From contig CAJNDS010000054.1 of the NCBI GenBank assembly GCA_905221605.1, forward strand, positions 1 to 62,000: a DNA stretch of 62,000 bases, given 5' to 3'. Of the stretch, positions 1 to 11,000 are shown piece after piece. The position numbers were made by a program, and so were the translations under genes. The stretch is from Symbiodinium natans (taxonomy: Eukaryota; Sar; Dinophyceae; Suessiales; Symbiodiniaceae). How positions within the stretch are numbered: the stretch's first letter is position 1; every line of letters starts with the position of its first letter. Below the pieces are notes generated by a model, which worked only from the letters and a program-made list of their open reading frames with translations, did not search any database and was not told where the DNA came from.

Positions 1-59
1 GGGGGTGGGGGGGGGTGGGGGGGGGGGCACACCGGCCGAAAAACGCTGATTTTGCTGAG

Positions 60-2519
60 GGCCCTACCCCCCTGTGCTGAACCGCCTGTTTACGCTGTGC
101 GGGTGGCCGGTCCTCCACGAAAAAATTGTGCACCGACCCCCCCTTCCCCCCCCCCCTTCTGGGGGTTTTGGGGGGGGGTAAGAGGGACAGAGGGAGGTTT
201 TCACCTCCTTTTCCCATCCAACACGCCGCCAGGGTCGGCGGACCCTAAACCCTCAACCCTAAACGGCCCTAAACCCTAAACCCTGAGGAGTGCTCGTCGG
301 GTCTAGGGCTTCGGTTTTCCATGTCTTCTGCAGTCCAGCTGGCAGCCGGGTGGCGGCGGCGTCCTCGAAAACAGTGTAGAGAAGGGCTTGTTTGGTCCGT
401 AGGGGGACTGCGGCTTGTGGCTGGTAGGGTTTACTTGCGGAGAAAAGTTTTTGAAGGGTTCGCATTGGGTGTTGTGGGCTTTTGGGGTTTAGGGAACGTC
501 TTGGTGCTGTTTTTGCCCAGTGCGTTTTGCTTTAGGGCGTTTCGACTTCTTGTCGTGGTGATACAGAGACCCCTAAACCCTAAACCCTAAACCCTAAACC
601 CTAAACCCTAAACCCTAAACCCTAAACCCTAAACCCTAAACCCTAAACCCTAAACCCTAAACCCTAAACCCCTGCAGCGTAAAAAAGGAATGGAGGTCGT
701 GCGCCCATGAGCCCAGCGAGCTGACGGGAACAGAAGAGGAACACTTTACATGTATGCTTTAGGGTCTAGCTTGGTTTCGTGTTATTGCTGGGTAAGACTT
801 TGGGAGGGTTTAGGGTTTAGGGTTTAGGGTTTAGGGTTTAGGGTTTAGGTTTTAGGGATTCCTCGCCAGGCTGTCGCCATTCTCTGCGTGCAGCCTCACT
901 CTGCCCTGCTCTCAGCGTACGCACTATTGAATGCACAGCCCCCACACCCTCCCCCGGAAACGAAGCACACAAGACAAAAACGAACAGGCAAACATTACAA
1001 CAGCAAAATAAAACAGAGCATGGCAAAGATCAAAATGCAGAAAAACAAGTGATATACTCATAGAGAAGGAAACGCCTGCAAATTCCGACAGCCCTATGAA
1101 CCCTGGAACCCCTAAACAAAAGCCGAGGACCTCCTGCACTCCCATGTCAGATCGCCTGGGCCTCAGGGCGAAGTTGGTTTTTTGGTTTACGGTTTAGAGT
1201 CTAGGGTTCAGGGTTCAGGGTTTCGGGTTTAGGCTTCCTTGGGGCTGACACTTGGAGGGGTTGGGGGGGGGGGGGGGGGGGGCTTATGGGGGTTGAGGGA
1301 GGGTTCTTGGTGTCGTCAGGGTATAGGGTTTATGGGGTGATGTTGTTCCTGCTTTAGGCACGATTAGGGTGTCCCCCACCCTCCCCTCCCTCGTCCACGG
1401 GTTCCATATGGTTCTAAAAGAAGGGAGGAGTTTGGATGATTTTGAAAGGGACAGTGAGGCCCGGCAATCGTTTTTTCAAGGCGCGCGCGACGAAATGGTT
1501 TTACGACCTCCGGCAGATTTAAGTTAATACAGGATCCCACCGTGCAGCCCAGTCACAGTGTCCTGAATAAAGCATACTAGACTTTAAACAGGGGGGGGGG
1601 CTCCGCTAAAGAGCGTACAACATTACAGGGTTGGAGCAGGGTTAAGGTTTTGCGGTCAGAGGGTACAGGGTTTATGGGGTACATGGTTGAAGCAGGGTTA
1701 GGGTTTAGAGGCTTTGGGCGACAAGATGCGGAGATTCTGAGTAGTTTTTGGGTTTAGGGTTTTGGGGTTAGGGGTGGGGTGTAGCTGAGTCTTCAGGGCC
1801 ACTGAATGCCAGAAGGCTGCGCACCATTCCTGCGTGGAATGCCAGATTTGCTAGACACCGGGCCCTAAACCCTAAACCCTAAACCCTAAACCCTAAACCC
1901 TAAACCCTAAACCCTAAACCCTAAACCCTAAACCCTAAACCCTAAACCCTAAACCGAATGGGCCCGGGTGAATAGTAAGGTGCTTCAGGGACTCTGACGA
2001 CTTCCGTGGTGCAGAGCTTGAGGTGTTTTAGGGTTTAGGGTTTAGGGTATCAGCTCCTTAATAGGGTTTAGGTATAGGGTTTAAGGTATGGGGTTTCGGG
2101 TTTAGGGTTTAGGGTTTAGGGTTTAGGGTTTAGGGTTTAGGGTTTAGGGTTTAGGGTTTAGGGTAGACGGGACCCGCACATGGCTGAGCAGGATTTGCGA
2201 GCACGACGAGGACACTCAGCTGCCAGGGGGCCCAGCGCGCTTTGGGTTGAGGGCTCAGGCGCAGGGGTTTAGGGTTTAGGGTTTAGGGTTTAGGGTTTAG
2301 GGTTTAGGGTTTAGGGTTTAGGGTCACCCAACACGAAAGGCAACATACCAAGCCGCAAGAGTATACCGAGCTGGAATTCATGCTCGAGTTCTACTACTGG
2401 GCCTAAGTAACCCTAAACCTCAAAGTTATACAAGTTCCCTTTTTTCAGGGGGGCCCCCAAGTCCCCAGTAGGAAATTTGCTCGCTCCGTGGCAGGATACC
2501 AAAAGCCTCCTCGTTTATG
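60..2519 (+). CDS. Exon cluster 1, protein of unknown function
   Basis: Short open segments lie between telomeric arrays and are bounded by AG on the left and GT or GC on the right. Candidate exons: 60-102 (weak), 334-394 (starts SSWQPGGGGVLENSVE), 678-751 (VKKEWRSCAHEPSELTG), 1123-1176, 1421-1522 (GRSLDDFERDSEARQSFF, the best one, donor AA|GTTAAT), 1709-1751 (weak), 1989-2022 (DSDDFRGAELE), 2167-2266 (GTRTWLSRICEHDEDTQL), 2322-2400 (TQHERQHTKPQEYTELEF, whose acceptor is the TTTAG of a telomeric array) and 2472-2519 (KFARSVAGYQKPPRLW). Phases were not reconciled across the whole chain, so these may belong to one gene or several. I recognise no domain. Coding is inferred from composition and splice signals only. 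Confidence 0.45.
570..672 (-). repeat. Interstitial telomeric array (CCCTAAA)n
   Basis: About 14 near-perfect units between exons 334-394 and 678-751. Confidence 0.95.
807..857 (+). repeat. Interstitial telomeric array (TTTAGGG)n
   Basis: About 7 units. The sequence between 858 and 1122 is open in places but no exon could be fixed. Confidence 0.95.
1262..1283. repeat. G-homopolymer tract
   Basis: An almost pure run of G in an otherwise telomere-like, GT-rich stretch. Confidence 0.85.
1863..1954 (-). repeat. Interstitial telomeric array (CCCTAAA)n
   Basis: About 13 units. It follows a Cys-rich open segment, 1793-1852 (ATECQKAAHHSCVECQIC), which may be an exon. Confidence 0.95.
2092..2165 (+). 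repeat. Interstitial telomeric array (TTTAGGG)n
   Basis: About 10 units, running to the acceptor GGGTAG before exon 2167-2266. Confidence 0.95.
2267..2321 (+). repeat. Interstitial telomeric array acting as a whole intron
   Basis: About 8 units directly between two open exons. GG|GTTTAG at the left end can be the donor and TTTAG|GG at 2317-2321 the acceptor. Splicing use is inferred. Confidence 0.7.
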
Positions 2520-2883
2520 GTTTACTGACTGTTTGCTTCAGAACCCCAAGAAATACAAAGAATATTCTCCTGGGAAGTGCAATATAGGGGGTACTAGCTT
2601 GTGTTTTTATTAAGCAAGTTAAGTAGTACTTAGTAGTAGCCCTACGCATAACTGCCCTGAACCTTCAAGTAGGCCATGGCACTGTTGTGGGCTTAGTCAG
2701 GTTTACCCCTTGAAACACCTAGGCCCTTAAACCCCGAGGTTTAAGCCATAGCCCCGAACCCTACACCCTAAGCCCTAAGACCTAAATCCCAAACCCTAAG
2801 CCGCCACAATCAAGCTCCCCCAAGCCCCGACCCCAAGTTATAAAGGCTTAAGCTAACAAAGAAGCCTCTTCAACACCTGACAG

Positions 2884-3673
2884 CCACAAGCCGGGACATC
2901 TGCAGGAAAGGGCTGACACAGGCATGTGAGTCCTCCAGCGGACACACCTTAGAAGGACCGAAGTCCTACTACGCATCCGTCCCCCCCCCCTCCCCCCCCA
3001 GTTATAAGGAGAGTTTCAAGGGCCCTAAATTCGGTTATGAAGATCCTAATTTGCTGAGAAGGTTCTAAAAACCCTGAACCTTAAACCCTAAAACCCTAGA
3101 CCCTACACCCCCAAGCCCCTCCTCGTCCACCCGAAGTTGCCGAGATTCCTAGGTGTGAGACTCTACTCCGCGAGCACACCACCTGCCCAAACGTCATCGA
3201 CATGTCACAGGCACAGTGCCCTAAGCTTGGGGGACGGCTCCCCTTATATTCACAGCCCTTAGTAGGTTATAGTACCCCCCCCCCTCCCCCTATTGTAGCC
3301 CCTATAAAGGGACTGTTAGTATAAGATGCCTAAACTACTGTTTGCTTAAGAACCAGCCCCTCCCAACAACCTTTGTAAGGAAGAATATTTGCATTTTTTG
3401 CGGTTCTTAAGCATCTATATTGCCCTTTTAATCAGGAAGAAGATTTGTAGGTTTTGGGTGGGGTGGGTAGGGGTTCTTAGGGAAGTCGTAAACCCTAAGT
3501 TTCTGCACCTTCAGCCCTAGGCCTTAAACACTAGGGCTCCTGGACTCACGGCAGATAATGCAAGCTACACTTGGTTTAGGGTTTGGGGTTTAGGGTTTGG
3601 GGTTTAGGGTTTAGGGCTACTGTTGCAGAGGGCAGAATACCACTTATGCGGGCTTGGGCTGCTGTGTCCGCAG
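2884..3673 (+). CDS. Exon cluster 2, protein of unknown function
   Basis: Three well-formed exons. 2884-2980 starts ATSRDICRKGLTQACESS after acceptor GACAG. 3160-3225 starts TLLREHTTCPNVIDMSQA after GTGAG and ends exactly where a family A inverted-repeat element begins. 3629-3673 (GRIPLMRAWAAVSA or the alternative frame RAEYHLCGLGLLCPQ) lies between TTGCAG and GTGGTG. They precede cluster 3 on the same strand and may belong to the same gene. No family is recognised. Confidence 0.5.
3225..3336. mobile_element. Foldback element family A, degraded copy
   Basis: It begins at exon end 3225 with CTTGGGGGACGGCTCCCC and ends with GACTGTTAGTATAAG, matching the family A ends at lower identity. Confidence 0.5.
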
Positions 3674-3729
3674 GTGGTGGGCCCCCCTGCAAGCCTGCTA
3701 AATCCATCTCTCAGCCCTTTGAGTTCCCT

Positions 3730-3833
3730 AAGTTTAGATGTTCCCCCTTGTACTAACTGTCCTTAATGGGGATTATAGTACCCCCTATTAGAATCCCTAT
3801 GAAGGACTCTTTGTAATAGGGGGACATCCCAAT
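3730..3833. mobile_element. Foldback element family A
   Basis: Terminal inverted repeats of about 40 bp: GATGTTCCCCCTTGTACTAAC on the left and the complement, ending GGGGGACATCCCAA, on the right. Confidence 0.8.
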
Positions 3834-3845
3834 CTATAAACCCTA

Positions 3846-3932
3846 CTTGGTAGCCCAGTGGTACCCTCTTCCCTTTTTGTGGGTTCAAGGTTCCCTCATA
3901 AAGTAACCAGTACTAGACCCAAAACCCGAAGC
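3846..3932. mobile_element. Foldback element family F, 5' part
   Basis: Starts TTGGTAGCCCAGTGGTACC and continues with the family F interior (TTCAAGGTTCCCTCATAAAG). The right end is not seen. Confidence 0.6.
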
Positions 3933-4227
3933 CCCCCCCCCACCAAAAAAAATAGTCCCCAAAAGGCTCTCGACCCTACCCTGAATCCGAAACCCCAACC
4001 CCTCCCCCAAAAAAACAAAAGCGACAAAGCAATAAAATAGAGCAAGATAAAGAAGAACATCCCACAGGCACTCGACACAAAAATCTAGACCCTAAACCTA
4101 AACCCTCAACCCGAACTTGACTTTGAACCCTGAAGCCCTTCAAGCTCTTCCGCAAAACGCAATAGCAGTCCTACAGCCGATCCTTGTGCCCTGTAAACCC
4201 TCAACCCTCAGCCCTAAACTCTAGAAG

Positions 4228-4284
4228 CCCTAAGCCCTAAACCCTAAACCCTAAACCCTAAACCCTAAACCCTAAACCCTAAAC
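4228..4284 (-). repeat. Interstitial telomeric array (CCCTAAA)n
   Basis: About 8 units, ending a few bases before exon 4290-4360. Confidence 0.95.
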
Positions 4285-4289
4285 ATGAG

Positions 4290-5089
4290 GAAACCTCCTT
4301 CGTGGGCTTCTTCGAGGAGTACATGCGGCGAAAGTTTCAGCTCCAGCCCCTTTGGCTGAGGTACTTTAGGGCTTCTTGGGGTTTTTAGGGTTTAGGGGTT
4401 TAGGGTTTACGTTTCGGGGTGTAGGGTTCTCGGGTTCAGGGTTTAGGGGTTTGGGGCTTCTTTGTTTTGTGTAACCAGGGCTATGACTTGGGCAAAAAGA
4501 TTCGCTCCTGCCATCTAAGGGTAGCTACAGTAGCTACACGGTCCCTTAAATTGGTCCCTTACCTCCTGTAACGGCTTCGGATTTATTGGGCCCTTGGGTT
4601 GCATGGGGTACAGAAAGGGTATAAATACAAGGAGTTCCCATTTAAAGGCACCTAATACTCAGGGACCACGAAATAAGCCTCGGACAGCCAGCAGGTTCAA
4701 TTTGGACACGCTTCTCAACTACATCACGGAGACCATGGACGACCAATGGTGGGCTGCTGTGTGTGGGTTGTGAGTTTCAGCTCTGGAACCTACAACCAGG
4801 CTTCCCTACCCCCTAAGCCCGAGAATCCTAAACCCCCAAGCCCCTAAACCCTCACCCTAAAGCCCTAAACCCGAAAGCCCTAAACCTGCCAACCTCGATG
4901 CAATGTAACCCTCACTTCCCGCATTCTGGCTCGAGCTACAGGTGCTGAGCAGTGTGTGACGCCGGCAGGAGGATTTCTTTGCAGTCTAAAGCAGAGCCAC
5001 CGGTTTCTGGTGTTTTTGTTCCGACGTCTCAGCCGCTGGGGCCATGGAGTGTCGGATCAACACCGGCAAGCGGCTTAGCAGTGGAGCTG
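4290..5089 (+). CDS. Exon cluster 3, protein of unknown function
   Basis: Exon 4290-4360 (ETSFVGFFEEYMRRKFQLQP) lies between ATGAG and GTACTT. Exon 4695-4766 (FNLDTLLNYITETMDDQW) lies between AGCAG and GTTGTG. Exon 4969-5089 (ISLQSKAEPPVSGVFVPTSQ) lies between GGCAG and GTACAA. The first two are rich in charged and aromatic residues and look clearly coding; the third is Pro/Ser rich. A family C element fills the intron between the first two. Downstream comes a family H element that the LINE has entered, so the LINE probably sits in an intron of this gene. Function unknown. Confidence 0.55.
4521..4670. mobile_element. Foldback element family C
   Basis: Inverted ends GTAGCTACACGGTCCCTTAA and ...CTCAGGGACCACG with interior TGGGCCCTTGGGTTGCAT as in the other family C copies. 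It ends shortly before exon 4695-4766. Confidence 0.65.
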
Positions 5090-5301
5090 GTACAAACTCT
5101 TGGGGGTCATTGTTTTGTGGGTTTGGGTTTAAGGTCCTGTTTTTGAGGCCCCTGAACGAATTTGCATTTTCCAAATAGAGGTACCCCTGTATGCCCCAAA
5201 TATAGTGTAAACCCCTGAATAATGCCCCCCCCCCAAAAAAAACATAAAAAAAAACAAAGAAAGGAAGCCCAATCTTGGCAATCTTATATGGGTAGTTTCC
5301 T

Positions 5302-5318
5302 AAATCAGGGTCCCTTTT
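5302..5318 (+). repeat. 5' target-site duplication of the LINE
   Basis: AAATCAGGGTCCCTTTT is repeated exactly at 12658-12674. At least 14 bp (TCAGGGTCCCTTTT) cannot be explained by the A-tail. Confidence 0.9.
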
Positions 5319-5489
5319 AGCGTGTGGCTTGCAGCAGGGCTTGTCACAACTTTACCTGTGGCTAACACCTTTACGAGGTAGGCGCTATCACAGATCTGGG
5401 TGGTCTAACTAAGTTGGCCTTGGCTTGGTTCGCTTTCTTAGTTGTCCTTTATTCGCTTGCCCTAGGTCACCCAACTAGTGCACGGCAAT

Positions 5490-7076
5490 ATGTTCTTGCG
5501 GTGGTTTCTTGGTTGCGCATTCTTCCTCTCCTCTTTCGCATGCCTCGCCATGGGCCCCCGTGCTAGATGGGAAACCTCTCCAGATGTTCCAGGCTTGAGG
5601 CTGGCCTATTCGGCAGAGATCTGTCGCCCGCTCTCGCTTGAGCATTTCCCTGAAGATGTCTTTCCAGTGCTGCAGATGCACCCATCAGCTTCGGGAATCA
5701 CGTTTGCAACTTTTGCAAGCTTTGAAAGGATTGCGAACATCAGAACAAATGGGGCCTGCTTGGTTATCCTTTCCGGATATGTCAAGCCGAAGGTGGAACG
5801 GTTGGGCTTTGAGAGTGAGAGAATCATCTCCACAACCATTACGGTAAAAGATATCATCCAGAATTGTGAAGAGATGCGTGCAGTGACATTGGTGAATATG
5901 TCGATGGATTCTGACGAGTTCTTTTCCATCCCCGATGCTGCGCCTGATGTAGAGGTAGCTCATGTTGAGAGAGTGGCCATTTTTGCAGAAATTCGCCAAC
6001 TCGACTCTACGGCAGACGATTGGGCCAACTTCGGGAATCTGGAAGCGTTCCATAACTATGTGTGTCAGGTCATTGAGCACCACTCTGTTCTTGCCAATGC
6101 TGTGCTTTACAAGATCTGTGAGCGTGAAGGCTACCTGTGCCGGCGACTTCAAGTGCCTGTTGCTGACCGGGATGCCATTTACGCACAGTCCGGGTTTAAG
6201 TCTGTACAGTTTCGAGCAGTTCGCAAACCTGACGATGTTCCAGAGGCCGGCCTTGAAGTACTGAAGGTACCGTCGCGCGAAACTCTCGCAGAAGCAGCTG
6301 TGCGACTTCATGCGGTCCGTGGAGGCTTGGGTTGCTTCAAATCCCAGAATGCTTTGTATTTCCGTGTGCGTGACAATTTCATCAAGACGGCCCGTGAAAC
6401 AATCTACATTGACGATGAGCGCTTTTCCGACTTTAACATCGCGGCAAAGTCCCAGCTTCAGTACAAAATCTTCGGATTTCCTGCAGGCACCTCCATGAAA
6501 GAGCTCGTTAAGACGCTTGAGGCTCTCAACTTTGTCGCCATTCCTTCCAGGATTGTAAATTTGAAAGACTTGGCCATCGTTTTCGTGTCTGCGCCGCAGC
6601 CCCCAGATGCCTTCCGGTACCAGACATCAGTTGGTATGATCCAAATCGTTGAGCTTGAGAAGCGTGTCTTCAATCGCAAAGAGAACAGTATGGTTGCTCC
6701 AGCCCCTTCAGGGCAAGGCCGACAGAGTAATGCCAAGGGAAACGGCAAAGGCGTGGCAACACCTCCGCCTCCTGCTTCCTCCTCTTTGAATTTGCCGAGG
6801 CCTGTGGCCCCTCTCTTGCCTAATCCATATGCTGGTAGAGTGGAGGCTCTCGAGGCTCAAATGGAAGCGATGAAGGGTGACGTTGACACCTTGAAGAAGG
6901 ATAACCTTGACACGAAGCAAAAGCTCTCGGAGATCTCCGACAATCAGAATCGTGGATTCCGGGATCTGTTGGAGGCCATTTCAGAGATCCGCGCGAGCAT
7001 GCCGTCGAGTCCAAGTACATTCGCGCACTCCCCGCCTTCGAAGGTGTCCCCGGCAACCAAGCATCAGAAGGTCTGA
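5490..7076 (+). CDS. LINE ORF1 protein, putative RNA-binding
   Basis: 528 codons from the first ATG; an in-frame GTG lies 12 bases upstream. In LINEs, ORF1 binds element RNA and forms the ribonucleoprotein particle. The N-terminus (MFLRWFLGCAFFLSSFACLA) is hydrophobic. The middle third (about residues 320-380, with FGFPAGTSMKELVKTLEAL) has an alternating pattern that could be an RRM-like fold. A basic Gly-rich stretch (GQGRQSNAKGNGKG) and a proline-rich linker follow. The C-terminal 90 residues contain a heptad-like coiled coil (ALEAQMEAMKGDVDTLKKDN) that could trimerise. No CCHC knuckle is seen. It ends 8 bases before the ORF2 reading frame opens. Confidence 0.85.
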   Translation: MFLRWFLGCAFFLSSFACLAMGPRARWETSPDVPGLRLAYSAEICRPLSLEHFPEDVFPVLQMHPSASGITFATFASFERIANIRTNGACLVILSGYVKPKVERLGFESERIISTTITVKDIIQNCEEMRAVTLVNMSMDSDEFFSIPDAAPDVEVAHVERVAIFAEIRQLDSTADDWANFGNLEAFHNYVCQVIEHHSVLANAVLYKICEREGYLCRRLQVPVADRDAIYAQSGFKSVQFRAVRKPDDVPEAGLEVLKVPSRETLAEAAVRLHAVRGGLGCFKSQNALYFRVRDNFIKTARETIYIDDERFSDFNIAAKSQLQYKIFGFPAGTSMKELVKTLEALNFVAIPSRIVNLKDLAIVFVSAPQPPDAFRYQTSVGMIQIVELEKRVFNRKENSMVAPAPSGQGRQSNAKGNGKGVATPPPPASSSLNLPRPVAPLLPNPYAGRVEALEAQMEAMKGDVDTLKKDNLDTKQKLSEISDNQNRGFRDLLEAISEIRASMPSSPSTFAHSPPSKVSPATKHQKV

Positions 7077-7084
7077 CCATTGAC

Positions 7085-8083
7085 TTGCAATGCTTAATAG
7101 TCCTGACGACTCTGTGCGTCGCCGTGTCCTTGTGCATACCCTACATTAGCTTGTGTTGCTCCCTAACTTCCCTTATCTCCCTTTTCTTTGCCCCTAATGT
7201 GCTTCGGGTGTACTATGCGCCGCGCACCTATGCGAAAGATGGTAAGGCTCTGGTTGGGTGCTTCTTCTCACTTAAGTTTTCACGGACCTCTAAGCGGCGA
7301 CGCGCTCAATCGCTTGCGAAAGCCAAGCGACAGCTTCGTGCAGCCACATTTGCTTGCCTAATTAGCTTTTATTGGGAAGGATGGCTTCCCAACATCTGCC
7401 ATGCGCTTGGGAGTCATGGCCATCCTCGGCTCAACAACTACCGTAGCCTTGAGGTTCGCCACGATGTTGGAATGCTTTTGCATCTTTCCGTGCAATTTCA
7501 TGTCGGGTGTCGTTTACACGCACCCCCGATCCTTGCATATACGGGATACCCATCATACCTCATGCCGCCTGAAAACTCGACCTACCATATTAAATTGCCC
7601 ATATGGGCGCTCCTTCTCTTTTCACCTTGCTTGGGATATCCTGGCGAAGGACCTAAGCTAGGGTTTGTCACTATCAACACTACTTCTTGCAGTAAACATC
7701 GGTATGACCTTATTGCTCTGCCAAGTTGCGATAGCAATCCTGTGCAAATCGTCTTCATGCAAGAAACTCGATTGTCCGCCAAAGGCTGTGCTGAGCTCAC
7801 TCCGTTTCTGAAGCGGGAAGGGTGGGAGATCCGTGTTGGGTATCAACCCCCGGTTAAGCGTTTAAGGTCCCAGTTTACTTCCTGTCGCCAACCCCATGGC
7901 GGTCTTGCTACCCTATATCGTAATGATGTTACTGTTATAGAGGTTGCTCTTTCCGCTGATTGGGCATCGCTTGTCCCGCATTGCCAAATGCTCTGGTGCT
8001 CCTGTCAAGGTGGCGGGTTTTACGTCATTAACTGTTCCTGCCAGCTGGGGCGGATAAGCGCAGTGAAAGATGCCTACTTCTAG
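7085..8083 (+). CDS. LINE ORF2, N-terminal part: AP-type endonuclease
   Basis: Open frame upstream of the frameshift. The first about 190 codons have no recognised domain and many Cys/Leu. The endonuclease begins near 7665: an N-x-T-S segment, then QIVFMQETRL at 7745-7771, where the Glu of QET is the expected metal ligand, then HGGLATLY and a FYVINC strand near 8020. The frame then runs into a stop at 8083, while the rest of the endonuclease continues in another frame from about 8036. The true start is uncertain: no ATG lies close to the ORF1 stop in this frame, so translation may begin at an alternative codon or by reinitiation. Confidence 0.75.
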   Translation: MQCLIVLTTLCVAVSLCIPYISLCCSLTSLISLFFAPNVLRVYYAPRTYAKDGKALVGCFFSLKFSRTSKRRRAQSLAKAKRQLRAATFACLISFYWEGWLPNICHALGSHGHPRLNNYRSLEVRHDVGMLLHLSVQFHVGCRLHAPPILAYTGYPSYLMPPENSTYHIKLPIWALLLFSPCLGYPGEGPKLGFVTINTTSCSKHRYDLIALPSCDSNPVQIVFMQETRLSAKGCAELTPFLKREGWEIRVGYQPPVKRLRSQFTSCRQPHGGLATLYRNDVTVIEVALSADWASLVPHCQMLWCSCQGGGFYVINCSCQLGRISAVKDAYF

Positions 8084-11000
8084 ATAGGATTTTTGAGCTT
8101 GCGGGTTCTTACAGTAACTTCCCTTGTTTTGTGCTTGGCGATTTCCAAGATGAGCCCGGCGCATATCCTTCAATCCAGCGTGCTTTCTTGACACGGGAGT
8201 GGGTTGACTTGTATGCAAATCAGCAGAATGCATTGCAGCGTTCTCTCGAGGCCTCTTTTTCCAAGAATGGGTGGAAAACAGGGTATGAGGTAGGTCCGGG
8301 TAAGACTCGAATTGATTATGTGTTGTGTAACCGAAAAGCCACCTTCTTGTTTCAATCCATTCGGTATCTAAGAGGCCAGTCCTTCCCTGGGCATACACCC
8401 GTCCACTGTTCACTTAACTGCGATGTCTTTAATGAACTTGTGTGGCATCTCAAACCTCACCCGAAGTGGCACTTGCCCGACAAACCCACTTCCAGGGAAC
8501 AGTGGAGTCAGCGTGAAGCAATATGCCAACCTATACTGCGGCAGCACATCGAGCGTCTACTGCAAGCTGCCACTGCTCGTGACGCGGAAGTGACATGGAG
8601 CATTGCTTGCCGAATTGCGACGGACATGCTGAATGCTATTTCACAACAAAGCATACCCCCAACCCGTGGTAAAGTGCCTGAATTCCGTAAAATGCCATTG
8701 ATTCCTGACACCACTTCCCCCTGTCGATTCTCCAAAGCTCATAAAATAGTTCGGTGTAAGTCATTGTTGAAAGAACTGCTATTCCGTGCCAACCATTGGC
8801 CAGAGCAGCCCAAGTACTGCTGGCTTGTAGACCTTCACAATACTGTTCGGAATCTACGTACTTGTTGTTCGCACATAGGCCTGCCTTGTACTGCCCAAAC
8901 CGACTGTTGTGTGTCATTAGACGCTTCCGTCCGTGACATGATGGTAGCTGTCCAGCAGTTTGAAGACAATCTTCTCCGTAATGCTAGAAATGCACATTTG
9001 TCCCAATGGAAAGCTAAGTTGCGGATCTCTTCTAGGACTGACAAGAAAGAAGTTCACAGGTGGCTAAAAGGCTATGGCACTGGTCCTCCGAAAACGTTTG
9101 TAAGTCCAGAAGGCGGTCTTGTTGCGTCCCCAAGTGTCATGTTGCAAATGATCGAAGACCATATGCAAACAATTTACAACCACCATGCAGACGTTGACCC
9201 GCGTGATGCCTTTGAGGCCTTCCAACTGAAGTATGGTAGCGCCATGGGCTCGCTATACCGTAGCGCTGACTTGCCAAAGCTTACCCACCAAGACCTGTTT
9301 CAGCTTTTCCAGAAGCGTTCTCCTGACAAAGCATCTGGTTTAGATGGTTGGGCTACTCGGGAGCTTCTCCAGTTACCACCTTGTGGTTGGGTTGGGTTCT
9401 GCTTTTGCATGCAGATTGCAGAAGCAACAGGTGATTGGCCACAGGTTCTTAAGATGATTGCAGTATCTAGTATCGCTAAGAAACCCCTCGTCGCATCTCC
9501 CGAAGATACTAGAGCCATAGGCGTCTCTTCAGCAGTGTATTCTGTTTGGTCATCCTTGCGCTTTAAACAGCTTGCAACTTGGATGAACCAGATTTGCCCT
9601 GGTAACCTCTTAGGAGGCCTTGCCCACCGAACTGCTGATACTAGCGAGGTTGATTTGTCCCTTGCTCTTCACGACCCTGACTCCCATTTTGACCTTATTG
9701 CAGTCTTCATTGATAGGTGGAAGTGCTTCGATCTTATCTTACCCTACGTGGCTTTAAATGTTGCTGCCCAGTTGGGACTCCCCGATCAGATCTTCAGGGC
9801 TGTTCTTGGATTTTATGGTGGGCAATGCAAGTTTTTCAAGCTTGGTAATGTTTATGGGAAGCGGGTTATGTGCACTAATTCGGCTGTTCAGGGGTGCTCC
9901 ATGTCCATTTTAATGATTAACTGTATGTACGCTGTCTTGTCACGTCAACTCAATACTGTTTGTCCCTCCATTAAGTTTAGCACCTTTCTAGATGATTCCA
10001 AAATTTGGACCCGAACTAGTGACACCAATGCACTTGTAGATGCCTTTAAAGCCATCCACGAGTTTGATACCGGGGTCGGACAAGTTTTAAACGATGAAAA
10101 AACCATCGTCGCGACCCGTAGGAAACGAAATGCTAATCGATTTCTGTTGAAAGTCGGCAGAGCCTGCAAAGCAAAGAAACAAGCCAAGTCATTGGGTTAC
10201 TCCCACCAGTTTGATAAGAGGCATTCTCCTAAGCTACAGGATGAGCGAGTCGATAAGGCCAAGGTTGCCATGCTGAAGATCTCCCAACTTCCCTTGTCTC
10301 CCGAAATGAAGGCCATTCATGTTCATGCTAACGGCCACTCTAAATGGGTATATGGGACTGAGATCCAAGGCCCTTCTAGGAATGCCTTGGCCAAGCTGAG
10401 AACTGCAACAGCAAAAGTTTTTGTCAAAAAGGCTAACAGTATGAGATGTCCTTTCCTTTTGTTTGCCACGCTACAGGACCCTTGGCTGGACCCTTTTGCA
10501 AAGTGGGTGCAGCACGTTTCCTTGAAATTGCGCCGTCTCGCCTACCTCAAGCCAGAGTTGCTTCGCAAAATCTTATCTCAAGTTCGTGAGGATGCTAGAA
10601 ATAGGCCTGCGCCTAAGCACAACGTAGCTAACGGTGTAGTCAGTGTTGTGGCTTACTTGTTTTTCGCGCTTGGTTGGAAAGTAGGTGACCCCAATGCCTT
10701 CAACTTGGTTTTGTCTGATGGCCGCATCATCTCCCTCAAAGCAGGTTCCAAAGACGCTTTTTTGGAAGAGTTGGCGCGGGACGTCAGGAAGTATTTACTC
10801 AACCAATCACCTTTCAGGTATGACAACCCGACTCCAGGACAGTATGGCACGCCAGATGTGTATCTTACGCGGTTTCTTCTCGACACGACCTTTGCAAAGG
10901 ATGACGATTTCCAGTTCCTTCGTGGGTATCTTGATAAGCTCCCTCCGAACATACACTACACACGTGGAATTTTGTCATCGCTTCTATCTGGGTCTGTCTA

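Noticed and set aside
570-672. CRISPR array
   Set aside because: Head-to-tail 7-bp units without spacers, in a eukaryotic context.
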